The position numbers and the translations under genes are program-made. From JAXHUE01 sp034189655 (GTDB taxonomy: Bacteria > Chloroflexota > Dehalococcoidia > E44-bin15), in the NCBI GenBank assembly GCA_034189655.1, contig JAXHUE010000023.1:1-32489 (forward strand): 32,489 bases of DNA, given 5' to 3'. Below are positions 8,024-14,938 of the stretch, piece by piece; position 1 is the stretch's first letter; each line of letters begins with the position of its first letter. Below the pieces are notes generated by a model that saw only the letters and a list, made by a program, of their open reading frames with translations, was not told the origin of the DNA and searched no databases.

Positions 8024-8161
8024 TGCCGTGTCTGGGCTATACCCCCATCGCTTCGCCCCGCGAGGGTCTTTACCGGCCCACGCCGAGAGCTAGTCCCCGT
8101 GCCCAGGGGGTCTTTTAAGGCCACAGGCCTCACTGAAACCCTGTACCAGGAGGAGGATGTC

Positions 8162-8872
8162 ATGGAGCTCAAGCAGGTCAACGAGACGCTCACCTACTAC
8201 GTGAGGCCGCAGACTTTCCCCGTCGCCTTAAAGCTGTGCCGCTCAGAGGGCGAGCTGCCGGAGAAGGTGCGCCGGCCCCAGCGCGACCTGGGGTACCAGG
8301 TCACCCTGTGCCAGGGCATTGGCCTTGCGCGGAGGTTCGGCTGGACGATGGCTATCGGCAAGGAGGACCAGTGCTGTGTCGGCGGCGCCGCCGCCATGGG
8401 CTTCGTGAAGGAGTCGCCGGCGATGTCCCAGGCCGACGCCGAGAAGATGCTGGACTTCGGCACTTACAGCCACCTGCTGGCGGCCCCCATCACGGGCGCC
8501 GCCTTCGAGCCAGACGCGGTGGTGCTCTACGTGAACTCGGCACAGGCGATGCGCCTGGTGCAGGCGGCAGGAGAGGGAGGGGTGTCGGCCGTGGCCACCG
8601 GGAGCATGGACTGCGGCGACGTCGTGGCGCGGACGACCAGGGGCGACCGCTGCCAGTTCATCCTGCCCTCTGGCGGCGACCGCGTCTTCGGCTCCACCCA
8701 GGACCACGAGCTGATATTCGCCATGCCCCAGGGCAAAGTAGAGGCGGTGATGAAAGGCCTGGAGGAGACACACAAGGCCGGCTTCCGCTACCCGGTGCTT
8801 ACGGACATAAGGCACCGGCCGTCGCTGCCGCCGTTCCTGGAGATGGCGGGGTCTGCCGAACCGGCGCCTTAA
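8162..8872 (+). CDS. DUF169-family protein
   Basis: The 236-residue protein resembles the DUF169 (COG2043) family, whose biochemical role is not established. Visible features are TFPVALKLCRSEGELPEKVRRP near the N-terminus, a CQGIGLARRFGW segment, KEDQCCVGGAAAMGF with adjacent cysteines, and a mid-region with LVQAAGEGG and ATGSMDCGD. The Cys-rich middle could bind a metal or cofactor, but no known cofactor motif is complete. The ATG at 8162 is chosen because AGGAGGAGG lies just upstream; an in-frame upstream Met lacks this. A nitroreductase-fold gene follows after 33 bases and an FAD oxidoreductase after that, so a redox role is a guess from context. Confidence 0.8.
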   Translation: MELKQVNETLTYYVRPQTFPVALKLCRSEGELPEKVRRPQRDLGYQVTLCQGIGLARRFGWTMAIGKEDQCCVGGAAAMGFVKESPAMSQADAEKMLDFGTYSHLLAAPITGAAFEPDAVVLYVNSAQAMRLVQAAGEGGVSAVATGSMDCGDVVARTTRGDRCQFILPSGGDRVFGSTQDHELIFAMPQGKVEAVMKGLEETHKAGFRYPVLTDIRHRPSLPPFLEMAGSAEPAP

Positions 8873-8905
8873 GTGGCACCTTGTATCGTGAAAGGAGACT
8901 CTATC

Positions 8906-9571
8906 GTGGATGTCATCGAGGCCATCAGCACGCGCATGAGCATAAGGGGATTTAAGCCCGATCCTGTCCCCCAGGAGGTGCTCCGGGAGGTGCTTGAGGT
9001 CGCCTGTCGCGCGCCATCTTCCATGAACACGCAGTCGTGGGAGATAGCGGTGGTCGCGGGCGATGCCCTGGACGGCATACGGCGGGAGGGCGTCGACATG
9101 CTGACGGCGGGGACCCTGCCCAACCCGGACATGCCCAGCCAGGCCTTCGAGGGGGTCTACAGGCAGCGCCAGGTCGACCTGGCCGTCCAGATATTCAAGC
9201 TCATGGGGATTGCCCGGGAGGACAAGGAGAAGAGGGCAGAGTGGATGCAGAGGGGCTTCCGCCTGTTCGATGCCCCTGCCGCCATCGTCCTCTCGGTGGA
9301 CAGGTCCTTGAATGAATCGTGGCCCCTGTTCGACCTCGGCTCCATAGCCCAGACCATATGCCTCGCCGCGCTCGCCCACGGTCTGGGCACGTGCATCCAG
9401 GGCCAGGGCGTGATGTACCCTGAGGTGGTGAGGAAATACACCGGCATACCGGATTCCAAGCGCATCGTCGTCTGCATCGCCATCGGCTACCCCGACTGGG
9501 ACTTCCCGGCAAACAGGCTCAAGAGCGAGCGGGAGCCGCTGGACGCCGTCACTACCTGGCGTGGCTTCTAG
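8906..9571 (+). CDS. Nitroreductase-fold FMN oxidoreductase
   Basis: The protein (221 residues from the GTG at 8906) matches the nitroreductase family: the N-terminal STRMSIRGFKPDPVP and CRAPSSMNTQSWE motifs bind FMN phosphate, and the C-terminal IAIGYPDWDFPANRLKSER is characteristic. Family members use NAD(P)H and FMN to reduce nitro groups, quinones, or enones; others dehalogenate or modify cofactors. The GTG is favoured because AAAGGAGA lies eight bases upstream; an in-frame GTG at 8873 has no ribosome site. It sits between a DUF169 gene and a phytoene-desaturase-like gene in one operon. The substrate cannot be inferred. Confidence 0.9.
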   Translation: MDVIEAISTRMSIRGFKPDPVPQEVLREVLEVACRAPSSMNTQSWEIAVVAGDALDGIRREGVDMLTAGTLPNPDMPSQAFEGVYRQRQVDLAVQIFKLMGIAREDKEKRAEWMQRGFRLFDAPAAIVLSVDRSLNESWPLFDLGSIAQTICLAALAHGLGTCIQGQGVMYPEVVRKYTGIPDSKRIVVCIAIGYPDWDFPANRLKSEREPLDAVTTWRGF

Positions 9572-9631
9572 GGGCGCGGACGGCGTCTCCAGGGCGGTGC
9601 CGTGCAGGCAGGGCCCAGACGGGGGGAGAGA

Positions 9632-11140
9632 GTGGCCGATAGGTCGGTGCTCATCGTTGGGGCCGGGCTCGCCGGCCTCTCCGCCGGGTGCTACGCCCAG
9701 ATGAACGGCTACACAAGCCACATCGTGGAGCGCCACACCAGGGCCGGGGGGGTGGCGGCGGCGTGGCAGCGGGGTGAGTACCTGGTAGACGGGGGCATCC
9801 ACTTCGTCATGGGGCAGCGGCGGGACACGGCGCTGCACCGCACCTACCGCGAGCTGGGGGTGGTACCGGCCACCCGCTTCGTGGAGATGACGGCCTACGG
9901 GCGCTTCGTCGACGAGCGGAGCGGCCGCTCGGTGGACGTCACCGCAGACCTGGGCCGCCTGGCCGACGACTTGAAGGCGGCCTCACCCGGCGATGCCAGG
10001 GCGATAGACGAGGTCATCGCCGGGGCGCGGGCGTTCCGGGGGCGGGACTGGAGCGAGGTGGGCATGAGCAGGCCTCCGGAGCTCCTGGGCTTGAGAGACC
10101 GCCTCGGGGAGATGTGGCACCTGCGCGGCGCGGCGCGCTACTTCACCGGGAGGTACGCCGCGTCGGTGGACGACTACGTGCAGGGCGTGGCCGACCCCTG
10201 GCTGCGCCAGTTCTTCCGCAGCCTGTTCCTGCCCGAGGTGCCGGTGTGGTTCGTGTTGATGGTGCTGGGGCTGCTCGCCGACGGCCAGATGGCCTTCCTC
10301 GAGGGGGGGTGCCGCGACTTCGTCGGGGCCATCGAGGACAGGTACCGCGACCTGGGCGGGCAGGTGACCTACCAGGCCGACGTCGCCGAGGTGCTGGTGG
10401 AGGGCGACCGCGCCGTGGGCGTGCGCCTCTCGGACGGCAGCGAGCTCCGCGCCGCAGTCGTGGTCTCCGCCGCTGACGGATACAGTACCATCTACCGCCT
10501 GCTGGGCGGGCGCTATGTGAGCGCGCAGGTAGAGGGGCGCTATGCCCGCTGGGCGCTGTGCCGCCCCATGGTGATGGTGAGCTACGGCGTGGCGCGCCAG
10601 TTCCCCGGTGAGCCGCCCTTCACCACGGTGAGGCTGGAGCGGCCACTGGTGGCCGGCGGGCAGGAGATAGACGGGCTCCTGGTGCGCATCTTCAACTACA
10701 GCCAGAGGTTTGCCCCGCCGGGCAAGACGGTGCTCCAGGTGGAGTTCGAGGCGGAGTGGGAGCGCTGGGCAGGCCTGCACCGCGACGACCGCGCCCGCTA
10801 CGCCGCGGAGAAGGAGCGGGTCTCCGCCGAGGTGCTGGAGCGGCTGGAGAGGCACTTCCCCGGCGTCTCGTCCCAGGTGGAGGTAAGCGACGTGGCCACG
10901 CCCTATACCACGTGGCGCTATACCCAGAACTACAGGGGGGCCTGGGGGGGCTGGCTGATGACGCCGCAGGTGGTAAACGAGCGCATCGAGCGGACGCTCC
11001 CCGGCCTGTCAAACTTCTACATGGCGGGCCAGTGGGTGATGCCCGGCGGGGGCGTGGGCCCCTGCCTCTGCTCCGGGCGTCACGTGGCGCAGCTCCTGTG
11101 TCACCGCGACGGCCTGCCCTTCCGCACCGCGCTCCCCTGA
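9632..11140 (+). CDS. Phytoene-desaturase-like FAD-dependent oxidoreductase
   Basis: The protein has an N-terminal dinucleotide-binding motif GAGLAGLSAG (residues 10-19) with Glu33 ending strand 2, then the GGVAAAW segment typical of the carotenoid desaturase / COG1233 group. It closes with a C-terminal FAD signature (NFYMAGQWVMPGGGVGPCLCSGRHVA). Length (502 residues) fits the family. Members desaturate or isomerise isoprenoids, or saturate polyprenyl chains; no partner carotenoid gene is present, so carotenoid synthesis is not supported. The GTG at 9632 follows GGGGGGAGAGA at normal spacing; an upstream GTG at 9602 is less likely. It is the last gene of the DUF169-nitroreductase operon and converges with the gene ending at 11196. 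Confidence 0.88.
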   Translation: MADRSVLIVGAGLAGLSAGCYAQMNGYTSHIVERHTRAGGVAAAWQRGEYLVDGGIHFVMGQRRDTALHRTYRELGVVPATRFVEMTAYGRFVDERSGRSVDVTADLGRLADDLKAASPGDARAIDEVIAGARAFRGRDWSEVGMSRPPELLGLRDRLGEMWHLRGAARYFTGRYAASVDDYVQGVADPWLRQFFRSLFLPEVPVWFVLMVLGLLADGQMAFLEGGCRDFVGAIEDRYRDLGGQVTYQADVAEVLVEGDRAVGVRLSDGSELRAAVVVSAADGYSTIYRLLGGRYVSAQVEGRYARWALCRPMVMVSYGVARQFPGEPPFTTVRLERPLVAGGQEIDGLLVRIFNYSQRFAPPGKTVLQVEFEAEWERWAGLHRDDRARYAAEKERVSAEVLERLERHFPGVSSQVEVSDVATPYTTWRYTQNYRGAWGGWLMTPQVVNERIERTLPGLSNFYMAGQWVMPGGGVGPCLCSGRHVAQLLCHRDGLPFRTALP

Positions 11141-11195
11141 CCGCGTGTGGGGCCGGGGTGAGGGGAGGGGCCCACAGGGGGGCACAGGGGCCATT

Positions 11196-12647
11196 CTATT
11201 GCTGTGGCCCCACCAGGCCCAGGTACTCGGCGCGGCTGGCAAGGTAAGAGGTGACCATCGCCCCCGCCTCCGGCGTGCCGAAGGTGTAGATGCCGGCCTC
11301 CTTGAGCCTGTGGATGGCCGGGGAGCTGTCGCCGCCGAGGGTGCTGGTGACGATGAGGGGCTTTCCGTGCCGGTGCACCCTCTCGATCAGGCCCTCCACC
11401 ATCTTGAGCTCACCGTCTATCATCTGCTTGACGTATGCCTGGGCCCCGGCGTCTTCGCGGTCTATCGATACGTAGCGCTGTATGGGGAAGCCTATGCTGC
11501 CGATGGCGAGCACGGCATCGATGTAGTCGAGCTTGAGCAGGTTCCCGATGCAGGCATACGAGCCCTCGACCTGGCCCGCCATGTCGACCGGGTTGCCCCG
11601 CGACCAGCGGGGGGGCAGGTACTTGTCGAGGGCCTGTACGGTCTCCTCGGCGAGCGGCGGCACCTCGAGGCCGCGGCGGCGGCAGGCGTCGGTGGCCACC
11701 ACGCCGAAGCCGCCTCCGCCGGTGACGATGGCCACCCTCCTGCCGCGGGGCAGCGGCTGCCCGACCAGGGCCAGGGCCACGTCTACCATGTCGTCCACCT
11801 CTTGCACCCGGATGATGCCCGACTGGCGGAAGGCGGCATCGTAGACCTCCTCGGAGCCGGAGAGAGAGCCGGTGTGCGAGAGGGCCGCCCGCGCCCCCTC
11901 GGCCGAGGCCCCCACCTTCATGGCGACGATGGGCTTCTCCCTGGTTATGCGCCGCGCCAGCTCCAGGAAGCGGCGGCCGTCCTTGACGCTCTCGATGTAG
12001 GCGCAGATGACCCTGGTATCTTCATCCGCGGCGAGGTACTCCAGGTAGTCCTCGATGGTGAGGTCGGCCTCGTTGCCGCTGCTCACGAACTTGGCGAAGC
12101 CGGCGCCCCTCTCCGCGGCGCGCTCCAGGATGTAGATGCCGAAGTTGCCGCTCTGCGAGACCAGGGATATCGGCCCGGGGACGGTGCCTGCCTCCTCCGT
12201 GGTGAACAGGTCGAGGGCGGTGTTGAAGTGGCCGTTGCAGTTCGGCCCCACCAGGCGCACCCCGCCTGCCCTCGCGATGGCCACCACCTCGTCTTCCAGC
12301 ATGCCCCCTTCGACCCCGGTCTCCTTGAAGCCGGCGGTTATCACGATGGCCGCCTTCACCCCCTTCGCCACGCACTCCCTCATCGCCGCGGGGACCCCCT
12401 CAGGCGGGATGACGATCACGGCGAGGTCGATGGCGCCCGGGACCTGGGCCAGGCTGCGGTAGGCGCGCCGCCCCAGCACTAAGTCGGCGCTCGCGTGTAT
12501 GGGGTATACCTCTGCCTTGACATTCGAGCGAATCAACCGGTTGAAGATGTTGTATCCCCACTTGCCCGGGGTGGACGAGGCACCGATGACGGCGAGCGAG
12601 CGGGGATAGAAGAGGCCGTGCAGGCTGTCTTGGATATCGCTACTCAC
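11196..12647 (-). CDS. Acyl-CoA synthetase (NDP-forming) alpha-subunit-like CoA-binding protein
   Basis: This protein (483 residues from the GTG at 12647) corresponds to the alpha part of ADP-forming acetate-CoA ligases, which interconvert acyl-CoA and carboxylate with formation of ATP. It has a CoA-binding Rossmann domain (about 15-140, SLAVIGASSTPGKWGYN), the succinyl-CoA-ligase-like domain (about 150-290, SLVSQSGNFG), and the SHTGSLSGSEEVYD motif with His258 as the likely phosphohistidine. A third domain has VTGGGGFGVVATDACRRRG. The ATP-grasp beta part found fused in many bacterial homologues is absent and is not encoded nearby. The GTG is chosen because GGGAGAG precedes it; the ATG at 12662 is the alternative. 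It could act with a distant beta subunit or with a CoA-ester pathway of this region. Confidence 0.88.
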   Translation of the reverse strand: MSSDIQDSLHGLFYPRSLAVIGASSTPGKWGYNIFNRLIRSNVKAEVYPIHASADLVLGRRAYRSLAQVPGAIDLAVIVIPPEGVPAAMRECVAKGVKAAIVITAGFKETGVEGGMLEDEVVAIARAGGVRLVGPNCNGHFNTALDLFTTEEAGTVPGPISLVSQSGNFGIYILERAAERGAGFAKFVSSGNEADLTIEDYLEYLAADEDTRVICAYIESVKDGRRFLELARRITREKPIVAMKVGASAEGARAALSHTGSLSGSEEVYDAAFRQSGIIRVQEVDDMVDVALALVGQPLPRGRRVAIVTGGGGFGVVATDACRRRGLEVPPLAEETVQALDKYLPPRWSRGNPVDMAGQVEGSYACIGNLLKLDYIDAVLAIGSIGFPIQRYVSIDREDAGAQAYVKQMIDGELKMVEGLIERVHRHGKPLIVTSTLGGDSSPAIHRLKEAGIYTFGTPEAGAMVTSYLASRAEYLGLVGPQQ

Positions 12648-12695
12648 AATACTCTCTCCCATCGACAAGGTGTGTCCTGTGTGGGTGGTCACCTC

Positions 12696-12724
12696 ATTGT
12701 GCACACACCCGTACTGTAAGTCAA
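12696..12724 (-). promoter_or_regulatory. Promoter of the acyl-CoA synthetase alpha-like gene
   Basis: On the minus strand TTGACT (12719-12724), a 17-base spacer, then CACAAT (12696-12701). The -10 is imperfect. Confidence 0.4.
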
Positions 12725-12751
12725 GGAGTGGGCCTTCTACGGGCGCCGCCG

Positions 12752-13651
12752 TCAGGGGCCGCACTGGGCCAGGCCGGCAATGCTGTTCAGGATGAGGGTG
12801 CGCTCCCTCTCCAGCTCGTCGCTGTCCAGCGCGTCCAGGTAGTCCAGGCCGCGGTCACTTTCCTTGAGGAGAGGGAGGATGGCCTCTGGGTCTCTGCCCG
12901 CCGTGGCCGCCCTGGTGACCAGCTCGTGCCACGCCAGGAGCCTGTCCCTCATTGCCTCAAGCCGCCCGGTGGCATCGGGGTGAAAGCCGATGTGGCCGTA
13001 GCACAGTACCTGCGGCTCCAGGGCGATGAGGCGCTCTATGGAGGAGAGGGCCTGGGACAGCCTGAAGGGATGCGGTGTGGAGGGCCTCGTGGAGCCGTCG
13101 ATGCACACCCCCGCCGCCTCGCCGGCGAGGAGGACGGCGCGCGTCCTCTCGAATATGCTCAGGTGGTGGGAGGCGTGGCCGGGGGTGAGGTGCACCTGAA
13201 GGTCGAGTCCCGGGCCCAGGTCCAGCTCCATCAGGTCATGGGCGGCGACGAGCCTGTCTGGGGGCACGGGCTCGATCTCGCCGTAGAGGTGGGCCAGCGG
13301 GCCCAGTTGCTTCTGGCTGGCCTCCCACAGCGCGCCGGGGTCGACGAGGTGGGGCACGGCGCGCGGGTGGGCTACCACCCGGGCCCTGCTCATCTGGCGT
13401 ATCGCCGCCCCTATGCCGCCGGCGTGGTCCATGTGGATGTGGGTGAGTATCACGTAGTCGATGTCATCGGTGTTCACGCCGGCGGCGGCCAGCGCCCCAA
13501 GCAGGCTGGGCAGGGCCGCCCTGGGGCCGCACTCGACGATGGCCTTTCTCTGGCCGCAGAGGAGGTATGAGCCGATGAAGCGCTGGTACCCCGCTATCGG
13601 CGTATCGAGGTGCAGGAACGTGATCTCGGGCGTTACCGTGGATATCCCCAT
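12752..13651 (-). CDS. Metallo-beta-lactamase-fold hydrolase
   Basis: The 299-residue protein has the dinuclear-metal motif THIHMDHAGG (His71, His73, Asp75, His76), a third-motif His159 in PGHASHH and a final His220 in YGHIGF. The usual bridging Asp is Glu178 (LLAGEAAG). The family hydrolyses thioesters, lactones, phosphodiesters and other bonds; glyoxalase-II-like or lactonase-like activity is plausible, but no substrate can be assigned. The ATG at 13651 has GAGAGGTG upstream, and an in-frame ATG at 13669 is less well placed. No promoter is obvious immediately upstream, where the hairpin cluster lies. Co-location with acyl-CoA genes makes a thioesterase role possible. Confidence 0.9.
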   Translation of the reverse strand: MGISTVTPEITFLHLDTPIAGYQRFIGSYLLCGQRKAIVECGPRAALPSLLGALAAAGVNTDDIDYVILTHIHMDHAGGIGAAIRQMSRARVVAHPRAVPHLVDPGALWEASQKQLGPLAHLYGEIEPVPPDRLVAAHDLMELDLGPGLDLQVHLTPGHASHHLSIFERTRAVLLAGEAAGVCIDGSTRPSTPHPFRLSQALSSIERLIALEPQVLCYGHIGFHPDATGRLEAMRDRLLAWHELVTRAATAGRDPEAILPLLKESDRGLDYLDALDSDELERERTLILNSIAGLAQCGP

Positions 13652-13692
13652 CGACACCTCTCGCGGCATAGAATGGCCCGCGGCAGAATAAA

Positions 13693-13719
13693 CCCCACAA
13701 AATCCGCGATTTTGCGGGG
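13693..13719 (-). terminator. Likely intrinsic terminator of the methyltransferase transcript
   Basis: On the minus strand a stem of four plus seven pairs with one mismatch is followed by GTTTATTCT, a modest T-rich tail. It lies at the edge of the hairpin cluster, about 300 bases past the methyltransferase stop. Confidence 0.5.
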
Positions 13720-13849
13720 GCCCCGCTCCGCGGGCGGGGTTAATACCCCGCCCTTGACCAAGGGGATGCTGTGCCCCCTTGGAACCCCAGCGAGTGGTTC
13801 CCCCCAGCTTGCTGGGGGGCATAGAGTTTGAGTCGCCGCGCACTCTATG
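13693..13849. repeat. Cluster of tandemly arranged hairpins
   Basis: Successive inverted repeats can be read directly. 13693-13719 has CAAAATC/GATTTTG with flanking CCCC/GGGG. 13732-13753 has GGGCGGGG/CCCCGCCC with loop TTAATA. 13758-13782 has CCAAGGGG/CCCCTTGG. 13781-13801 has GGAACC/GGTTCC. 13800-13819 has CCCCCCAG/CTGGGGGG. 13820-13849 has CATAGAGT/ACTCTATG. Read on the minus strand, the first stem is followed by TTTATTCT and would serve as a terminator for the methyltransferase gene. The rest exceeds what one terminator needs and resembles a mobile or repetitive intergenic element. Confidence 0.75.
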
Positions 13850-13911
13850 GAGGATAGCGCGACGGCGTGCCGCCCGTCAAGGCCCACCCCTCCCTCGCTC
13901 GACAGGGACGG

Positions 13912-13940
13912 CCGGGGCAGCCGTCTGCGGCCCCGGGCCA
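13912..13940. repeat. Hairpin-forming direct repeat, copy A
   Basis: This 29-base element starts CCGGGGC and ends GCCCCGGGCCA, and a seven-pair stem can form around GCCGTCTGC. A near-identical copy lies at 14793-14820. The two copies flank the methyltransferase gene. Confidence 0.6.
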
Positions 13941-14013
13941 CGTCGATGGCCCCGTCTTCGGGCCCTCTCCTCGCCAGAGACCCCCTCCTCCTCCACGCGT
14001 GATAGCACTCCCA

Positions 14014-14688
14014 TCAGCCCCTTTTCTCCATGATGAAGAACACCGAGCCGTACCGTGAGGGGTCCTCCTTGAAGGTGTCTATGAAGCGCTGGTCACTGTC
14101 GGCCTCCTCGAGGGCCCTGGGGTCGTCGATACCTGCTGCCCTCATCTCACTGATCCGCTTCTCCAGTGGGGCATAGAACTCGGCCCACCAGGCATCACTG
14201 CTCACGGTGAAGTGCCGGCGCAGCTCGTAGCCACAGGAGGCGATGTGCTCCAGCTTCTCGGAAACGTCCCCGGTCTCGTCGTGGACTACCAGGAACCCGT
14301 GTGGCTTCAGGAAGCGCCGCCACTCCGTGAGCCCCCTCTGGAAGCCGATGTGCTGTATGGAGCCCTCGGCCCAGATGATATCGAAGCTCTCTTCAGGGAA
14401 GTCCATGTCCAGCATCGAGCATCTCGTGGTGCTGACCCGCTCTGAAACCCCTGCCTCCTCCGCCTTTCTCGCGAGCCTGTCCAGGAGGGACTGGTCGATG
14501 TCCAGCGCCACTATCTCTCCCCGGCACAGCCTCGCCAGCTCCATGGTCGGCACACCAGAGCCACACCCCACGTCGAGGATGCGGGGCCGCTCCAGCCGCG
14601 GGAGCGCATAGAAGGCCTCCCTGGTGTACGTATTGAACCCTTCCCTCAAGAGGTCTTTGTATGTCTGGAGTGCGGTCTCCCCCTTCAT
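14014..14688 (-). CDS. Class I SAM-dependent methyltransferase
   Basis: The 224-residue protein has the SAM-binding motif I ILDVGCGSG (37-45), an acidic residue ending strand 2 (IVALDID, about 60-65), and FDIIWAEGSIQHIGF around strand 4. This is typical of small-molecule methyltransferases of the UbiE/COQ5-like type. The substrate is unknown; the C-terminal half is helical without a recognisable specificity motif. It is a single-gene unit with a consensus promoter (TTGACA/TATAAT) 75-100 bases upstream; Shine-Dalgarno support for the ATG is weak. Its transcript diverges from the acyl-CoA dehydrogenase gene at 14939. Copies of a short hairpin repeat lie on both sides, so it may be an inserted cassette. 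Confidence 0.88.
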   Translation of the reverse strand: MKGETALQTYKDLLREGFNTYTREAFYALPRLERPRILDVGCGSGVPTMELARLCRGEIVALDIDQSLLDRLARKAEEAGVSERVSTTRCSMLDMDFPEESFDIIWAEGSIQHIGFQRGLTEWRRFLKPHGFLVVHDETGDVSEKLEHIASCGYELRRHFTVSSDAWWAEFYAPLEKRISEMRAAGIDDPRALEEADSDQRFIDTFKEDPSRYGSVFFIMEKRG

Positions 14689-14762
14689 CGAGCACCCAGC
14701 CTCTCTGCAGCCAGGGACTGCGGCGCGCCCTCTCTGCCGCCGCCGGCCGCCGTGGCCACGGT

Positions 14763-14790
14763 ATTATACCGTATGCTGGCTCGCTGTCAA
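14763..14790 (-). promoter_or_regulatory. Consensus promoter of the methyltransferase gene
   Basis: On the minus strand a perfect TTGACA (14785-14790) and a perfect TATAAT (14763-14768) are separated by 16 bases. This is the best consensus match in the window. Confidence 0.7.
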
Positions 14791-14792
14791 TC

Positions 14793-14820
14793 CCGGGGCG
14801 GCCGTCTGCGGCCCGGGTCA
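14793..14820. repeat. Hairpin-forming direct repeat, copy B
   Basis: This copy differs from copy A (13912-13940) by two substitutions and one missing base. It lies between the two divergent promoters upstream of the methyltransferase and second acyl-CoA dehydrogenase genes. Confidence 0.6.
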
Positions 14821-14833
14821 TGCCTCGCCTGCA

Positions 14834-14863
14834 TTGACAGCCTGGAGAGAGGCAGTATACAAT
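14834..14863 (+). promoter_or_regulatory. Promoter of the second acyl-CoA dehydrogenase gene
   Basis: A perfect TTGACA (14834-14839) is followed by overlapping -10 candidates: TATACA (14856-14861, spacing 16) and TACAAT (14858-14863, spacing 18). Its -35 is the mirror image of the methyltransferase promoter's -35. Confidence 0.6.
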
Positions 14864-14938
14864 CGACGCGCAGTGCTCCGCCGCGGAGCGGGCAATCGTA
14901 TCGTAGCTTGTCCTGCAATAAAAAAAGGAGGGGCGTAA

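Larger units (their letters stand above)
7847..8161. other. Intergenic region between the SDR and DUF169 genes
   Basis: The 315 bases contain a strong terminator-like hairpin (7871-7903), then about 90 bases of GC-rich sequence with nothing recognisable, a promoter (7995-8023), and a leader. The leader carries a small AGGCC/GGCCT hairpin (8118-8130) shortly before the ribosome site. No supported gene is present. Confidence 0.5.
13652..14013. other. Non-coding region rich in inverted repeats between the MBL-fold and methyltransferase genes
   Basis: The 362 bases carry no supported gene. Bases 13693-13849 are a cluster of five to six hairpins, 13912-13940 is one copy of a repeated hairpin element, and the remainder (about 13860-14010) is GC-rich without further recognisable signals. 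Confidence 0.6.

Noticed and set aside
8243..9838. A 531-codon minus-strand open frame spanning the DUF169 and nitroreductase genes
   Set aside because: It crosses two well-supported genes on the other strand and shows only His/Gly/Arg-rich low-complexity sequence.
11145..12482. A 445-codon plus-strand open frame opposite the acyl-CoA synthetase alpha-like gene
   Set aside because: Shadow frame; the minus-strand protein has clear domains and a catalytic His motif.
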